A stretch of DNA of 64,000 nt from Musa acuminata AAA Group (GCF_036884655.1 NC_088359.1:17426501-17490500); one strand, 5' to 3'. Numbered from the stretch's first letter, positions 1-10,999 are shown. The notes: generated from the sequence alone by a model not told the origin. Program-made: numbers and translations.

Positions 1-730
1 CATCATTTAAAGACCAATATGGCTGTAGCTGAACAACTTTAGCAATCTCATACTTCAGACCTCCCAAGTATCTTGCAATTGTTTGCTCTTCCGGTTCCAC
101 AAGCTCTCCTTTTAACATCAAATTATCAAATTCTGCCGTGTACTCCTCCACACTAAGATCTTTTTGCTTGAAATTATGTATTTTGAGAAAGATCTCTTGT
201 CTATAATTATGAGGTAAATATTTTCTCTTTAGCTCCCTTTTCATTTTCTCCCATGTAACGATCTTACTCTTCCCCTCACGTTCTCTTTGTTTCTTCAGAT
301 TTTCCCACCAAAAAGATGCATTCCGCTTGAGTTTGAGTGCCACAAGTTTGACCTTCTTTTGTTCTGGTGGTTCATGAAAATCGAAGATTCTTTCTACTGT
401 ATTAAGCCAATCGATAAAGTCATCAACATTTATTTTGCCTTCAAATTCTGGAATATCAAATCTGGGGTTATATTTATTCTGCCACTCGTCTTGGACTTCA
501 TTTCTTCTCCGACATCTTCTCGACTCCCTTGGAAGAAGTGTATCATCATCAGAAGTAAACTCTCGAGCTTCATTTTCATATTTGTTATGTCTACTCTGAA
601 GTTCATCGATTATCTCATTTTTTTCTTGTAGGCTACGCAGCAATTTTCGTAGCTGCAGCCTCAACGAGTAAGCGTCATCTTCGTGATCGCTACCTTCACC
701 AACTACATCTTTTCCATTCCGCCTTGCCAT
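1..730 (-). CDS. gag: Gag polyprotein of G1, N-terminal 243 residues (open at window edge)
   Basis: An uninterrupted minus-strand frame starts at the ATG complementary to 728-730, 15 bases downstream of the primer binding site, and is still open at base 1. The N-terminal third is acidic and probably coiled-coil (heptad-like LRKLLRSLQEK). It is followed by a gypsy gag core of the Retrotrans_gag type, with tracts such as FEGKINVDDFIDWLNTVER, ASFWWENLKK and YTAEFDNLM. Gag forms the virus-like particle in which the element RNA is reverse transcribed. I see no stop or frameshift, so G1 may be younger than G2, which it interrupts. The zinc knuckle and pol would lie outside the window. Confidence 0.85.
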   Translation of the reverse strand, partial: MARRNGKDVVGEGSDHEDDAYSLRLQLRKLLRSLQEKNEIIDELQSRHNKYENEAREFTSDDDTLLPRESRRCRRRNEVQDEWQNKYNPRFDIPEFEGKINVDDFIDWLNTVERIFDFHEPPEQKKVKLVALKLKRNASFWWENLKKQREREGKSKIVTWEKMKRELKRKYLPHNYRQEIFLKIHNFKQKDLSVEEYTAEFDNLMLKGELVEPEEQTIARYLGGLKYEIAKVVQLQPYWSLND

Positions 731-745
731 GATCTCTAGCCTTTA

Positions 746-757
746 GCTCTGATACCA
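746..757 (-). other. Primer binding site of G1
   Basis: The minus strand reads TGGTATCAGAGC, complementary to the 3' end of initiator methionine tRNA, three bases after the LTR end. This is the usual minus-strand primer site of many plant LTR retrotransposons, and it fixes the LTR boundary and orientation. Confidence 0.93.
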
Positions 758-760
758 AAC

Positions 761-1415
761 TGATACCGGGGAGGGTAAAAATGCAGAATGGATTTCGAAA
801 GAATACCAATAGAACAGTTGTACAGATAGAAAATATCACAGAAGGCAATGAACGAACTCTTGAAGAAACTTCGGTAAACCGAAATATAGCTCACCACCAA
901 GTTTAAAATCGCAATGGGATACAGAAAGTTCACCACCCAACGGAAATTAAACGAGGATACAGAACTAGAAAATAAAAGACTCACCACTCAAGGACGCATC
1001 CAAGAGATACAGAGTTTAAGGGGTTCTCTAAGAGCTTCTGCCCAGATATCATCAGTTTCTAAAGTCCTTTCTAAGTCCTAAACACCAAAATAAATACTAG
1101 TGCATGAAACAACCCTTCATGCATAGGGAATTTCGAAATTAAGTGTTTACAGCTTCTAACCAACTATTTTAATGCACTCATTGGTAATGAAGAAATGTTC
1201 ACAGCTGCCAACCAACTCCTTTAATGCATTCCTTTGTCTTGAAGAAAAGCACCTTGAAATAGCTTTAACTTTGTGCAGAGAATATGCTGATGAGCTGTCA
1301 TTTTTTAGTGTGCTGAGATAAAGATTATGAGGCATCATTATTGACTGAAAAAGATACTAGATCATAATCAAGGCTCATATAATCAGATTGTAGTAAATTA
1401 GACACTCCCGTGTCA
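761..1415 (-). repeat. 5' LTR of G1 (655 bp)
   Basis: The LTR is bounded by TG (minus strand, at 1415) and CA (at 761). The right boundary is set by the abrupt loss of RNase H homology in G2 and the left by the primer site. Ninety bases of it read through in frame with G2 pol and give that ORF a false C-terminus. I recognise no TATA box with confidence. Confidence 0.85.
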
Positions 1416-2971
1416 TCGGGGGAAGATATCTTCTGCTCCAAGAGATATTTTAGGCTTTTATGGTCGGTCTTGAATTGAAAGTATCGCCTGATCAAGTACA
1501 ATCTCCACCTCGTTGCTGCGCGCACAATGGCGAGCATCTCCTTATCATATGTTGACATATTTTGATCGGAGAGAGATAATGCCTTGCTAGTGTATGCGAG
1601 TGGTTGACCATCTTGCATGAGAATGGCTCCAATTCTGACTCCAGATGTGTCGGCCTCAATAATGAAGGGTCGGTTGAAATCTGGTAGTGTTAGCACCGGC
1701 GTCGTCGTCATGGCTGCCTTAAGTTTGTCGAAGGCAGCGGAGGCTTTGTCCAACCATTGGAAGACATTTTTTTCTAGTAAGGAAGTAAGTGGTGCACTGA
1801 TCTTTCCATAGTTTTTCACGAACTTGCGGTAGTAGCCTGTTAAACCCAGAAAGCCATGTAGCAATTTTATGTTTCTCGAGGTCGGCCAGTTTTGCATTGC
1901 TCCAATTTTGAAGGGGTCCACTACCACACCTTCCTCTGATATGATATGCCCAAGATATTCCACCTTTTGTTGAAGAAAGCAAAAATTCGTGGTTGTTGTG
2001 TGTTTAAAAGGTGGTTTTCCGTATGTCTTCTTCGCATGCTCGTATTTGATTATACCCGGATCAAAGGTCCAGCTTTGTAAATATTTGTGCTCCCTTTCAT
2101 CTAGCAATTCATCTACTATTGGAATAGAGTATTTGTCCTTGATGATTATGCCATTGAGAGCTCGGTAATCAACACATATTCGCCTTGTTCCGTCCTTCTT
2201 GCGTACAAGTAGCACCGGCGAAGAGTAGAGGTTGCAACTTGGCCGAATAACTCCTGTTTCGAGCATCTCTTTTATAATCCTTTCTATTTCATCCTTCTGG
2301 AGATGTGGATACTGATATGGCGGAGCATTTGTTGAAGATTTGCCTGGAAGAATCATTATACAATGATCATGCCGACAGGTAAGAGGTAGGTTGCGCGGAT
2401 CGTCAAATATATTTGAAAATTCAGCAAGCAAAGGAAGTAGATTTGGATCTTCAAATTCTGTTGGCTCTCCCTTAGTTTGCTGCTCAAGTTGTACCAAAAA
2501 GCCGCTGCATGCTTTATGCAAAACATTCTCCATTTGTTGTGTGCAAATCATTGTTATGTCGCCCCCACGTTTCCCGTGCAATGTCACCTGTTTCTCCTTA
2601 CTGTAAAATTTCATAATTAGTTTCATAAAATTCCAAGAAATATCACCTAATGTCGTCAACCATTTAATTCTGAGCATGGCCTCATGATTGTTAAGAGGGA
2701 GAAGGAAGAAATCTGCAATTATCTCTTGGTCCTGCAGCAATAGTTTCTCCTGCAAGCGCCTATGATCACAATTCAAAATCCGTCCGTCGGTGACCTTAAC
2801 ATCAAACCTGCAGCGATTCTCGATAGGTAATGATATCCGAACAGCAAGCTTACTATTTAGGAAGTTAGTAGTACTGCCCGTGTCGATGAGAACAGTGATT
2901 GGTTGTTGTTTGAGAAGGCCTCCAATTTTCATCGTTTGCGGGTTTGAGTAGCTAGCTAGTATATGTACCAT
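1416..2971 (-). pseudogene. pol: Protease, reverse transcriptase and RNase H of G2, internally deleted
   Basis: The minus-strand frame from 2971 shows the aspartic protease active site (DTGS, D about residue 30), the RT fingers (YSSPVLLVRKKDGT, ICVDYRALN), and after a gap the RT thumb (VEYLGHIISEEG) and RNase H with its acidic residues (IIEADTSG, YDKEMLAIV, FKTDHKSL). The RT palm is damaged: a small deletion shifts frame near DELLDE, and a larger one removes the segment that should carry the YVDD-type or FVDD-type catalytic aspartates. No functional RT can be made. At 1416 the frame passes into the LTR of G1, so its last 30 residues (to a stop at 1325) are LTR read-through, not protein of G2. 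Confidence 0.9.
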
Positions 2972-2995
2972 AACTTCGGTCGGTTGTGGCTCTTC

Positions 2996-3943
2996 TTATG
3001 CATCTTCTTCTTCATGTTCAAGGCTCTCTTTTGGATGTTCAATGACCTCTTCTTCTATCGGTTCAATCATAAGAAGTCCCCCTTTACTACAGCGATGCTC
3101 ACGGCTCCACGGCTTGTCACAATGCCAACATAACCCCTTCACATATCGCTCCTGAAGCTCTTCTCTTGTTAACCTCTTTAGTGTAGGGACTTGGTTGATA
3201 GTAGGGGGGACTAAGGGCTTCAATATTACTGGTTGAGGAGAGACCCTAGTCCTCCGAGCTTCATGGTTCAATTGCTCCTCTTGATGTCGTGCGAAAGAGA
3301 TGGCTGCCATAAGCGTATACGGTTGTCGCGCTTTAACTTCTCCTCGGATCTCCGGCTTCAAGCCCTCAATGAAGGTCCACAATAGCTGTTTTTGAGACCA
3401 ATCATGAGTTTGATTAGATAACCTTTCAAACCTGGTTTGGTACTCCTGAATGGTGGAGGTTTGTTGGATCTTTGCTAGTTGTTCGTCAATATTCTCGTAA
3501 TCGGTTGGTCTGAAGCGAATCAGCAGTCCTTCTTTGAATTGTCGCCATGAAAGGACTCCATAAGTATGTTCAAACCAGTCAAACCACTGTATAGCATCCC
3601 CTTCAAGATGTATAGCTGCAATTTTCACCATAGATACATCCGTGGTTTTGTGGTACCGAAAATATCGCTCCGCGCGCGAGATCCAACCAATCGGGTCTCC
3701 TTCTTCCCATCTAGGGAAGTCCACTCTCATGCATGGATAGTTGGGGTTGGTCATAGAGCTTCCCCTCTCTTGGAAGTCATATCTTTGGGCTTGGTGTGAT
3801 TGGGCAAAGCTCTCTCCTTGATATGATTTCTTCGGGCTTAGTGGGCGGCCCAATCTGAGTTCGGTAAAGAGCGTCTAAATCTTATCCTCCATTCGCGCCT
3901 CCAAGGCTTCGAATTTAGCATTGATTGCCTCCTTAGATGCCAT
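2996..3943 (-). pseudogene. gag: Gag of G2 with two in-frame stops
   Basis: The likely start is the ATG at 3943. After 22 codons a TAG (3877-3875) interrupts the frame, which then continues through the gag core (VDFPRWEEGDPIGWISRAER, AIQWFDWFEHTYG, EYQTRFERLSNQTHDW) to a knuckle of the form C-x2-C-x7-H-x-C (CWHCDKPWSREHRC). The canonical histidine at position 9 of the knuckle is Ser here, a variant seen in this group. A TAA at 2998-2996 then separates gag from protease although the frame is unchanged. Gag and pol were therefore one ORF that has gained two nonsense codons. Confidence 0.87.
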
Positions 3944-5742
3944 AGTATATGGCCCCAAATCAATGATGTTAAGATCTCTCTTTTGCTGTTGGGTAGGCAT
4001 GTATAGGTTGAGAGAAGTGATGGTCGAAAGTGTTGGTGGATTGGTGGATGTAGGCTGCGGTTTAGGCTTGTTTTGTGGCTGTTTTGGGTGCAGTTTGAGG
4101 GTGTGGTTTGGTAGAGTTTTAGGGCTATGGATGAAAGTTTTGGATCTGTGGTAGATGGTAGCAAAGGTTTGACAGAAATCCGTGGAAGTTGCAGCAAGTA
4201 TGTGCTGTCTTGTAAGAGTAGAATTGTCGTCGAAGAAACAACGGTTTCTCGACGTAATTTCCACCAAAAACTTGAAAGAATTGAGGAGGGAATTGATAGT
4301 AAAATCACAGTTTATATGACAGCATGGATATCTAATTTAATCAAGAAAATTTCGGCAGTATAACAGCAAGGAAATTGGTGCAAGTTGCAATTGCAGAATT
4401 GTCGTCGAAAAATTTCAGCGGGTTACGATGAAAATTTACAGCAATATAAAATCATTTTTAGAGATGAATTTCTTAATAGATCAATCTTAGATGGAAGCCA
4501 AGATGATCTATGAAGTGTATAAGAAATTTCATTCAAAAAAGATTGCAAATAGATGGGTTAAGGCAACGATATGCAGATGAAATTTTCTGCAGCATAGATT
4601 TTCAAGTGCAGCAGATTGGACATAAAAGATCAGTAGTTTATATTGAGAATTTTTCGATGAAACCAAAGGGAAATCTACTGTTAGGAAGTGTCAAAGATGT
4701 CATAAAAATTTCATAGAAATTTGGATAGAAAAAGCACAGTAGCAAGATCAAACAGATGGTGCTATGCGGCTTGAATTCTGTAATTCAAGTGCAGCAGCCA
4801 AGATGATCTATGAAGTGTATAAGAAATTTCATTCAAAAAAGATTGCAAATAGATGGGTTAAGGCAACGATATGCAGCTGAAATTTTCTGCAGCATAGATT
4901 TTCAAGTGCAGCAGATTGGACATAAAAGATCAGTAGTTTATATTGAAAATTTTTCGATGAAACCAATGGGAAATCTACTGTTAGGAAGTGTCAAAGATGT
5001 CATAAAAATTTCGTAGAAATTTGGATAGAAAAAGCACAGTAGCAAGATCAAACAGATGGTGCTATGCGGCTTGAATTCTGTAATTCAAGTGCAGCAGATT
5101 GGACATAAAAGATCAGTAGTATATATTGAGAATTTTTTGATGAAACCAAAGGGAAATCTACTTTTAGGAAGTGTCAAAGATGTCATAAAAATTTCGTAGA
5201 AATTTGGATAGAAAAAGCACAGTAGCAAGATCAAACAGATGGTGCTATGCGGCTTGAATTCTGCAATTCAAGTGCAGCAGATTGGACATAAAAGATCAGT
5301 AGTTTATATTGAGAATTTTTTGATGAAACCAAAGGGAAATCCACTGTTAAGAAGTGTCAAAGATGTCATAAAAATTTCGTAGAAATTTGGATAGAAAAAG
5401 CATAGTAGCAAGATCAAACAGATGGTGCTATGCGGCTGGAATTCTGCAATGTATCTTTCGTCGTAGAGATGAAAACTTTGTGACGAAAAGTTTATGCAGC
5501 AATATAGGAACGATTTTTTTTTTTTTTTTGGATTTTCGAATAAAGATAACTAAATTGCAGCAGCAGTATGGTAGGAAACCAGAACCTGTTGCAATTCACG
5601 GGGAGATCAAAGGATGATCCGTGGTGGTGGAGATGATGACGGAATTCGGTGACGATCTTTTAAGAAATTGTGGGAATTGCTTTGGATGGTTGTAGAGGGT
5701 TGATGGATGGCTGTGGAAGGGCAGCGAGACGCCAAGAACGCT
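3944..5742 (-). other. Untranslated leader of G2
   Basis: This 1.8-kb stretch lies between the primer site and the gag start. A minus-strand frame runs through its gag-proximal part (about 4267-3944) into gag. It is proline, threonine and lysine rich and I do not recognise it. The rest is dominated by long tandem repeats (4498-5450), with a T-tract on the plus strand at 5513-5529. Several plus-strand ORFs of 68 to 77 codons here are products of the repeats and lack recognisable domains. Confidence 0.7.
4498..5450 (-). repeat. Tandem repeat array, 183-bp and 300-bp units, in the G2 leader
   Basis: The word GCAGCAGATTGGACATAAAA recurs at 4608, 4908, 5091 and 5274: spacing 300, 183 and 183. The 300-bp unit equals the 183-bp unit plus a 117-bp block that starts CCAAGATGATC (4498 and 4798). 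Copies differ at only a few positions, so the array expanded recently compared with the decay of the coding region. Confidence 0.9.
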
Positions 5743-5754
5743 GCTCTAATACCA
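5743..5754 (-). other. Primer binding site of G2
   Basis: The minus strand reads TGGTATTAGAGC, one mismatch from the initiator-methionine tRNA complement seen in G1, S1 and G6, two bases after the LTR end. Confidence 0.85.
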
Positions 5755-5756
5755 GG

Positions 5757-6193
5757 TGGTAGAACCCTTGCAGATTCTAAACTTGGGGTTGATCTCTTTA
5801 GGGGATTGGCCTCCTTGGAACTCTATAGGGGTTCCTCCCTCCAAGTTGCTGCTCAAAGGCTGCAGAAAAGATTCATCTATTGCTTAAGAAAAGAGAAGGA
5901 ATACATGGCTATTTATAGGGCTTCTAAACCCTACTCCTAATAGGACTCCTACTTAAGACTCTTACTTCTAACCAATTCCTAATAGGACTCCTACTCAAGA
6001 CTCCTATTCCCTTACAACTCCTAATTCTTCTCTAAGAAAAAACCTCCTACATGAATGCCCCTCACAATTAGGACTCTCCTAGCTAGAGTCCTAACAGAAT
6101 GTCCCTCTCAATTAGGACTCTCCTAGCTAGAGTCCTAACATTTTTACATGAATGTCCCTCTCAATTAGGACTCTCCAAGCTAGAGTCCTAACA
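5757..6193 (-). repeat. 5' LTR of G2 (about 437 bp)
   Basis: The LTR starts TGTTAGGACTC (minus, 6193) and ends CTACCA (5757). A second copy of its last 79 bases, inverted, lies at 14716-14794. Near its start about three copies of a roughly 45-bp unit containing CAATTAGGACTCTCC follow one another (about 6057-6193), so the exact 5' end could fall on another copy of TGTTAGGACTC. Confidence 0.8.
5910..5917 (-). promoter_or_regulatory. TATA box in the G2 LTR
   Basis: TATAAATA on the minus strand inside the LTR, about 275 bases from its start, upstream of the leader. The position fits the U3 promoter of a plant LTR element. Inferred from motif and place only. Confidence 0.55.
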
Positions 6194-6366
6194 GTCGACC
6201 GATCCACCGGCCCGACGTCCAATCTTCTGACATGTTCCTCCGGCACAACATGATTTTCCTGCTTTAATTGTCTCATCCTGATCGAGGCATCCTGCGTCAC
6301 TCAAAACGCAGATTAAATCATAAATATATATCAAGTAGTTTCATCATCAAAATACGAGATTCAACA
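6194..6366 (-). repeat. 3' LTR of S1, first 173 bp
   Basis: Nearly identical to 14545-14715 in the 5' LTR of the same element. Truncated by the insertion of G2 at 6193/6194. Confidence 0.9.
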
Positions 6367-9061
6367 ATCTCCCCCTTTTTGATAATGACAACTACTTGAT
6401 GACGGAGTTAAACTTAACTCCCGGAGTTTAAACAAACTCCCCCTATCAATATGCCATATTGATAGAAACTCTTAGATTCAAAAATCTAAGCAACATGTCA
6501 TCATAAACGGAGTTAACCTTAACTCCCAGAGTTTAAACAAACTCCCCCTATCAATATGCCATATTGATAGAAACTCTTGGATTAAAAAATCCAAGTAACA
6601 TGTCATCATAAACTTATGCATAACATGTCATGTCATCAACATACTTCTCCCCATTTGTCATCAACAAAAATGAGAAGTACCACAATCAAGTGTTTGTGAT
6701 ATAAGTTTAACTCATTGCATGAAAAACATAATATCTATTGTTATCATCATGCAAGTTTGCTATCATCAAATGGTAAGATATCAACATGTAAAATTGTGAT
6801 TCAAGTTCTTGATATCTTAACATTATATGATATTCATAGCACCTATTCATATGAATGCTGCTTTTGATATCTCATCATAATATGGCATTCATAACATCTA
6901 TTCATATTCTTCAAATATGGCACTCATAGTATCAATTTATATATTTCTCCCCCTTTATCATCAACAACAAGGAGAACGATATAAGCAAATTTTAAATATA
7001 AGTGCGATGCCATAAGTTGGTTCATGTCATTTTCCAACAGTGAGTGATAGGATACCAATTATGCAAACATCTCAAGGAAAACATGACATGGAGATAACTT
7101 TTATTGCTTCTTCCTTTTTATTTGTTATCTTTTTACATGAAGGAGGAAAGCCATATGTGAAGTTCAAATCGATAAGATATTAAAGCACACTTCATTTTTG
7201 AATGGATTAAGATATGTAAGTGAGTCAAATCCTTGTATGTAAAAATATCTTCCTTTTATAAGAGGGAATCATCAAATATGTTTCTCGAAAAATATTTTTC
7301 ACATGATAAGTGCATTTGCTAGATGATTCCATATATCAAAAATCAATGATGTGAATTAAACTTGATATGACATATGCTTGTTAAGTTCGGAAGAGGATAA
7401 TGTTTCAAGAAAATCCAATTGTTAGGATCAAGAAAATCCGAAAATGAAATTTGACACTTTCATACATTCGGACAAGGTTTTACTAGAGATATTCAATTAT
7501 AATCATGAAGGTAAAACATGCTTATTATCATGGAAATTTTTGTATTCAAGCACATAATTTCCAACATGTAATCATGGCAAGTAATTGTGTAAAATCATTA
7601 TGTCAATCAAGTGAGTTGATCATTCAATCAAAAAAGTCCGAAAAATAATTTTAACACGTTTAATCATTCGGACATATTTTTGCCATAGTATTTCAAATAT
7701 AATCATGAAGATAAGGCATGCTCATCATGGTGGTAGTATGATAGCAAGTTTACCATATTCAAGCTAGCAAAAAATATCTACATTTTAAGGCCCGCAAGCT
7801 AGCAATTTTGAGATGTTCAATATAGCTAAGTTCTACATCATGCAAGCTAGTGAATTTTATAACATTTTAGAACATGCATAATCACCAAAGCATCATAAAT
7901 TTTAATGATGTGCAAAATTACAAATTTTGCATGATTGCATTTGTGTGTCTTGAGATTTGCAAGATAGCACTTCTTGGTGATGTTCAAGATAGTAATTTCT
8001 TCTCTTTTGAGAAGTGTAATTTTTGCTTTCTTCTTGAATTGTGCAAGCTAGCTATCTCCCCTTTTGTTATTGTCAAAAAGAAGGGAAAAACCCTTTACAT
8101 CAATTTTTAAATCATGACAAAGGTTAGTATTAATCTCATTTGTGCATCATTATATTTTGAAATTAAAACATGCACATTTTCAAAACATACAAACTCATTA
8201 TTATATGCATGATTCCAAATTATAAATATTTCAAATCATCATGGTATTAATTTGTCACATTGCATCCTACCATGCATGATCGAAACTTCTCATTTGCATA
8301 CATCAAAATAAATTCATGAATATCTCATGCATTCATATCATCACTTGAGGAATATTGAAAAGAAATAATTGGGTGATGAGATAAATATTTCATGAATACA
8401 AAGAATTGCATAAAAATCATATCATGAATACAAGGAATACAAGTCACAATCATTCAAGAGAAAAATCATTATTCATTTTCAATTCATTCAATTTGATAAA
8501 TCAAGATCATGATTTTGATAAAACTCATTTCAAATTTAAATAATCAAAATCATTTTTATGGCTCACAAAATTTATAACATAAATAGATTCATGATTTCAT
8601 TGATAATATATTTTCTCCTTTTTTTTAAGTGTTTCATTTTAAGTGGTCGATTTCATGTTAGCATGCCTTTTCATTTATGAAAACATGCATCAATTTTTTA
8701 AAGCCACTGTTATTATCATGAAAATCGATAATCAAGAATCATCATACATAATTTCAAAAATGTATACTCATTAATCATAACTTCAAATTGAACATGATTT
8801 CATATACTCAAAATCGAGAAATAACAATGGAAATCAACATGATACACATTATTACTTTTCAACCACATATAGCATGATTTCATAAGGTATTTTTAATCAA
8901 AATCATTTTGTTTATCATAAACATGTAATTTTCATGATTATTTTCAAAATTACTAGAATGATAAGCATGATTCCTAATTGTTTGTATTTTCATTATAAAA
9001 TTATTAAACATGTAACTTTCAAGAAAATTAAATAAAAAAGAAAAATACTTTATGAAAAGCA
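6367..9061 (-). other. Non-coding internal region of S1 with polypurine tract
   Basis: Next to the 3' LTR the minus strand has the purine run AAAAAGGGGGAGAT (6380-6367), the plus-strand primer tract. The rest is strongly AT-rich and has no recognisable coding region on either strand. Two diverged copies of a block bounded by TCCGAAAA and CATTCGGACA lie near 7435-7560 and 7648-7740, and a relative occurs in S4 near 37420-37625. This is probably the 3' untranslated region of the SIRE family with pol deleted. Confidence 0.75.
6403..6612. repeat. Tandem duplication of 105 bp beside the S1 polypurine tract
   Basis: The block from CGGAGTTAA (6403) recurs at 6508 with few changes. Each copy contains AAACTCCCCCTATCAATATG, i.e. 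a further purine-rich run on the minus strand. S2 has one related copy near 19320-19400. Confidence 0.8.
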
Positions 9062-9976
9062 TCATGTAATTTCAAAGTAATTTAAAAGCATTTTGATTAC
9101 CTCAGCGTCGAAAGGCGTAAAGGCGTAGTTTGCCACCTCGCCTTTGTTGATTTTCTCCTCGTCTTCGGAGGAGCTTGATTCATCCCAATTTTTGTCCTTC
9201 TTCTTGCATTCAAAGCAAGTAGTTCCATTCTTTTTACTTTTTAATTTTTGTTTCATTTGTAGTTTAAGTTCACCATCACTTGAGCTTATGCTCGAGTGGT
9301 CTTCAAATGTTCTATGTCCCAAATCCTTCCTGTTCTTTGGAAGGTGGTTCTCAAGTTCTTCACGTGCATTGCACGTCATTTCATATGTGATCAATGAACC
9401 AATTAGTTCTTCAAGTGGAAATTGGTTCAAGTTTTTCGATTCTTGAATAGCAGTTACTTTTGAATCCCAAGTTTTAGAAAGTGAGCGCAAAACTTTGTTA
9501 ACGAGTTCAAAGTCCGAAAAGCTTTTACCAAGTGATTTTAAACCATTGACGACATCCGTAAAACGGGTGTACATGTCAACAACGGTTTCGCTTGGTTTCA
9601 TATGAAAAAGCTCGAAATCATGCAGTAAAATATTAACTTTCGAGTCTTTGACTCTACTAGTTCCCTCGTGCGTGATTTCAAGAGTGCGCCAAATATCAAA
9701 AGCCGTTTCGCACAAAGAAACCCGATTGAACTCATATTTGTCCAAAGCGCAAAATAAGGCATTCATAGCCTTTGCGTTTAAAGAAAAATACTTCTTCTCT
9801 AAATCCGACCATTCGTTCATCGGTTTAGAGGGAAGTTGAAAACCGTTTTCAATGATATTCCATAAATCCAGATTTAGCGAAATCAAGAAAACTCTCATTC
9901 GAGTTTTCCAATAAGTGTAGTCCAATCCGTTAAAGAACGGTGGACGAAAGACCGAAAAGCCCTCTTGAAGACTCAT
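9062..9976 (-). pseudogene. gag: Gag of SIRE element S1, truncated
   Basis: The 304-residue frame starts with ATG at 9976, 37 bases past the primer site. It opens with the copia gag core of the UBN2 type (MSLQEGFSVFRPPFFNGLDY, YWKTRMRVFL, WRTLEITHEGTSRVKDSKV, FELVNKVLRSLSKTWDSKV). Toward the C-terminus the zinc knuckle is broken: CFECKKKDKNW has the first two cysteines but lacks the His and last Cys. An acidic tract (ESSSSEDEE) follows and the frame ends soon after GEVANYAF, short of a normal SIRE gag-pol. A deletion removed everything downstream. Confidence 0.88.
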
Positions 9977-10012
9977 TTCTCTCGGGTGTAAATCCGAAAT
10001 GTGAAATACCCC

Positions 10013-10024
10013 GCTCTGATACCA
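10013..10024 (-). other. Primer binding site of S1
   Basis: TGGTATCAGAGC on the minus strand, two bases after the LTR end (CCTAACA). Complementary to initiator methionine tRNA. Confidence 0.93.
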
Positions 10025-10134
10025 ATTGTTAGGATCGAGAGCACTAAGAGGGGGGGGGGGGTTGAATTAGTGCAGCGAAAATCTTTCAGCGATTAAAAAC
10101 GAAAGCTGCGTTTGTTTGATAAAAACTATTTTGA

Positions 10135-10560
10135 TGCAAAAGCCGATTCTAATAATACTTATGATTAAGTACAGTTTATGTCTAAACACAGTTTGCGTCT
10201 AAGCATAGTTTACGCAGTTTGCGTCTAAATGCAGATTGCGTCTAAGCGCAGTTTGACGCAGTTTGCGTTTAAGCGCAGTTTGCGTCTAAGATCAGATTGC
10301 GTCTAAGCGCAGTGCAGTTTGCGTCTAAACGCAGTTTTAAGTCTAAACGTAGTTTTACGTCTAAACGTAGTTTGCGTCTAAACGCAGTTTTACGTCTAAA
10401 CGTAGTTTTACGTCTAAACGCAGTTTGCGTATAAACGCAGTTTTACGTCTAAACGTAGTTTTACGTTTAAAAGTAGTTTACGTCTAAAACACAGTTTTAC
10501 GTCTAACCACAGTTTGCGCAGTTTACGTCAAAAACACAGTTTTGCAGAATCAAAACGTAA
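10135..10560. repeat. Minisatellite with core GTCTAAACGCAGTTT in the SIRE LTR
   Basis: About two dozen irregular copies of a 16 to 21 base unit (ACGTCTAAACGCAGTTT, with TTGCGTCTAAGCGCAG variants) run without interruption. Unit length varies and variants are intermixed, as expected from slippage. Other SIRE LTRs here (30071-30332, 19703-20019) have only scattered relatives, so the array is an expansion in this copy or subfamily. Confidence 0.88.
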
Positions 10561-10991
10561 ACGTAAACTGTAATGTATGAAAACACCGATTTACGTCTGA
10601 ATGTAGATTCGGAAAGATCAGCACTTAGAAACTTGTTCGTAAAGGCGCAGAGAGCAGTAGCTATGTAGGAGGTTTGCAGTAATGATAAAGTGCTCAAAAT
10701 AAAGGCAAACCTACTCCACTTTTGGCTTCCTCCACTGACGAGGTCACCGACGTCAACTAGAGGCCTTCCTTCAATAGGCGAAGGCCAACTGCCCTTTTAC
10801 AGATTCACTCCTTTTGATGGGCTCAGGAGACAACCCTTACAGGACCTTTCTCTCCTCTCTTTACAACTCAAGACTTGAAGAACAAAAAGAGGAGAACTTT
10901 AGAACTTTACACAAATTTGAGCTCTTAGAATCACAGAAAAGATCAAGAATTCGGTGTAGGTCTTTTTCTTTTCAGTGCTGAATGGGTGGGG

Positions 10992-10999
10992 TATTTATA
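10992..10999 (-). promoter_or_regulatory. TATA box in the S1 LTR
   Basis: TATAAATA on the minus strand, in the middle of the LTR and followed downstream by the minisatellite. It is the best promoter candidate in this LTR. Inferred from motif and place. Confidence 0.5.

Larger units (their letters stand above)
1..1415 (-). mobile_element. Ty3/gypsy LTR retrotransposon G1, 5' part only
   Basis: Read on the minus strand this is the 5' part of a gypsy element: LTR (1415-761), primer binding site (757-746), then the gag frame, which runs off the left edge. The LTR begins TGACACGGG at 1415 and ends GGTATCA at 761. It interrupts the RNase H frame of G2 exactly at 1416, so G1 is inserted in G2. The first half of the expected 5-bp target duplication would be TCGGG at 1416-1420; the partner lies outside the window. 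Pol and the 3' LTR are not visible. Confidence 0.88.
1416..6193 (-). mobile_element. Ty3/gypsy retrotransposon G2 (chromovirus-like), 5' half
   Basis: Minus-strand order is LTR (6193-5757), primer site (5754-5743), leader with tandem repeats, gag (3943-2996), then protease, RT and RNase H (2971-1416). There the element is cut by G1. The gag opening (MASKEAINAKFEALEARMED) and the knuckle spacing resemble Tekay/Del-type plant chromoviruses. G2 is inserted in the 3' LTR of SIRE element S1: the sequence from 6194 onward matches 14545 onward. The target-side half of its duplication would be GTCGA at 6194-6198. The integrase and 3' LTR lie left of the window. Confidence 0.87.

Noticed and set aside
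5387..5940. Two plus-strand ORFs of 76 and 77 codons beside the G2 LTR
   Set aside because: They lie antisense to the G2 leader and LTR and cross the primer site; no domain.
7874..8110. 78-codon plus-strand ORF in the S1 interior
   Set aside because: AT-rich chance frame without domain in a non-coding region; not kept in S2 or S4.
10135..10560. CRISPR-like regular repeats
   Set aside because: Irregular unit length, no distinct spacers, no cas genes, and the context is a plant LTR.
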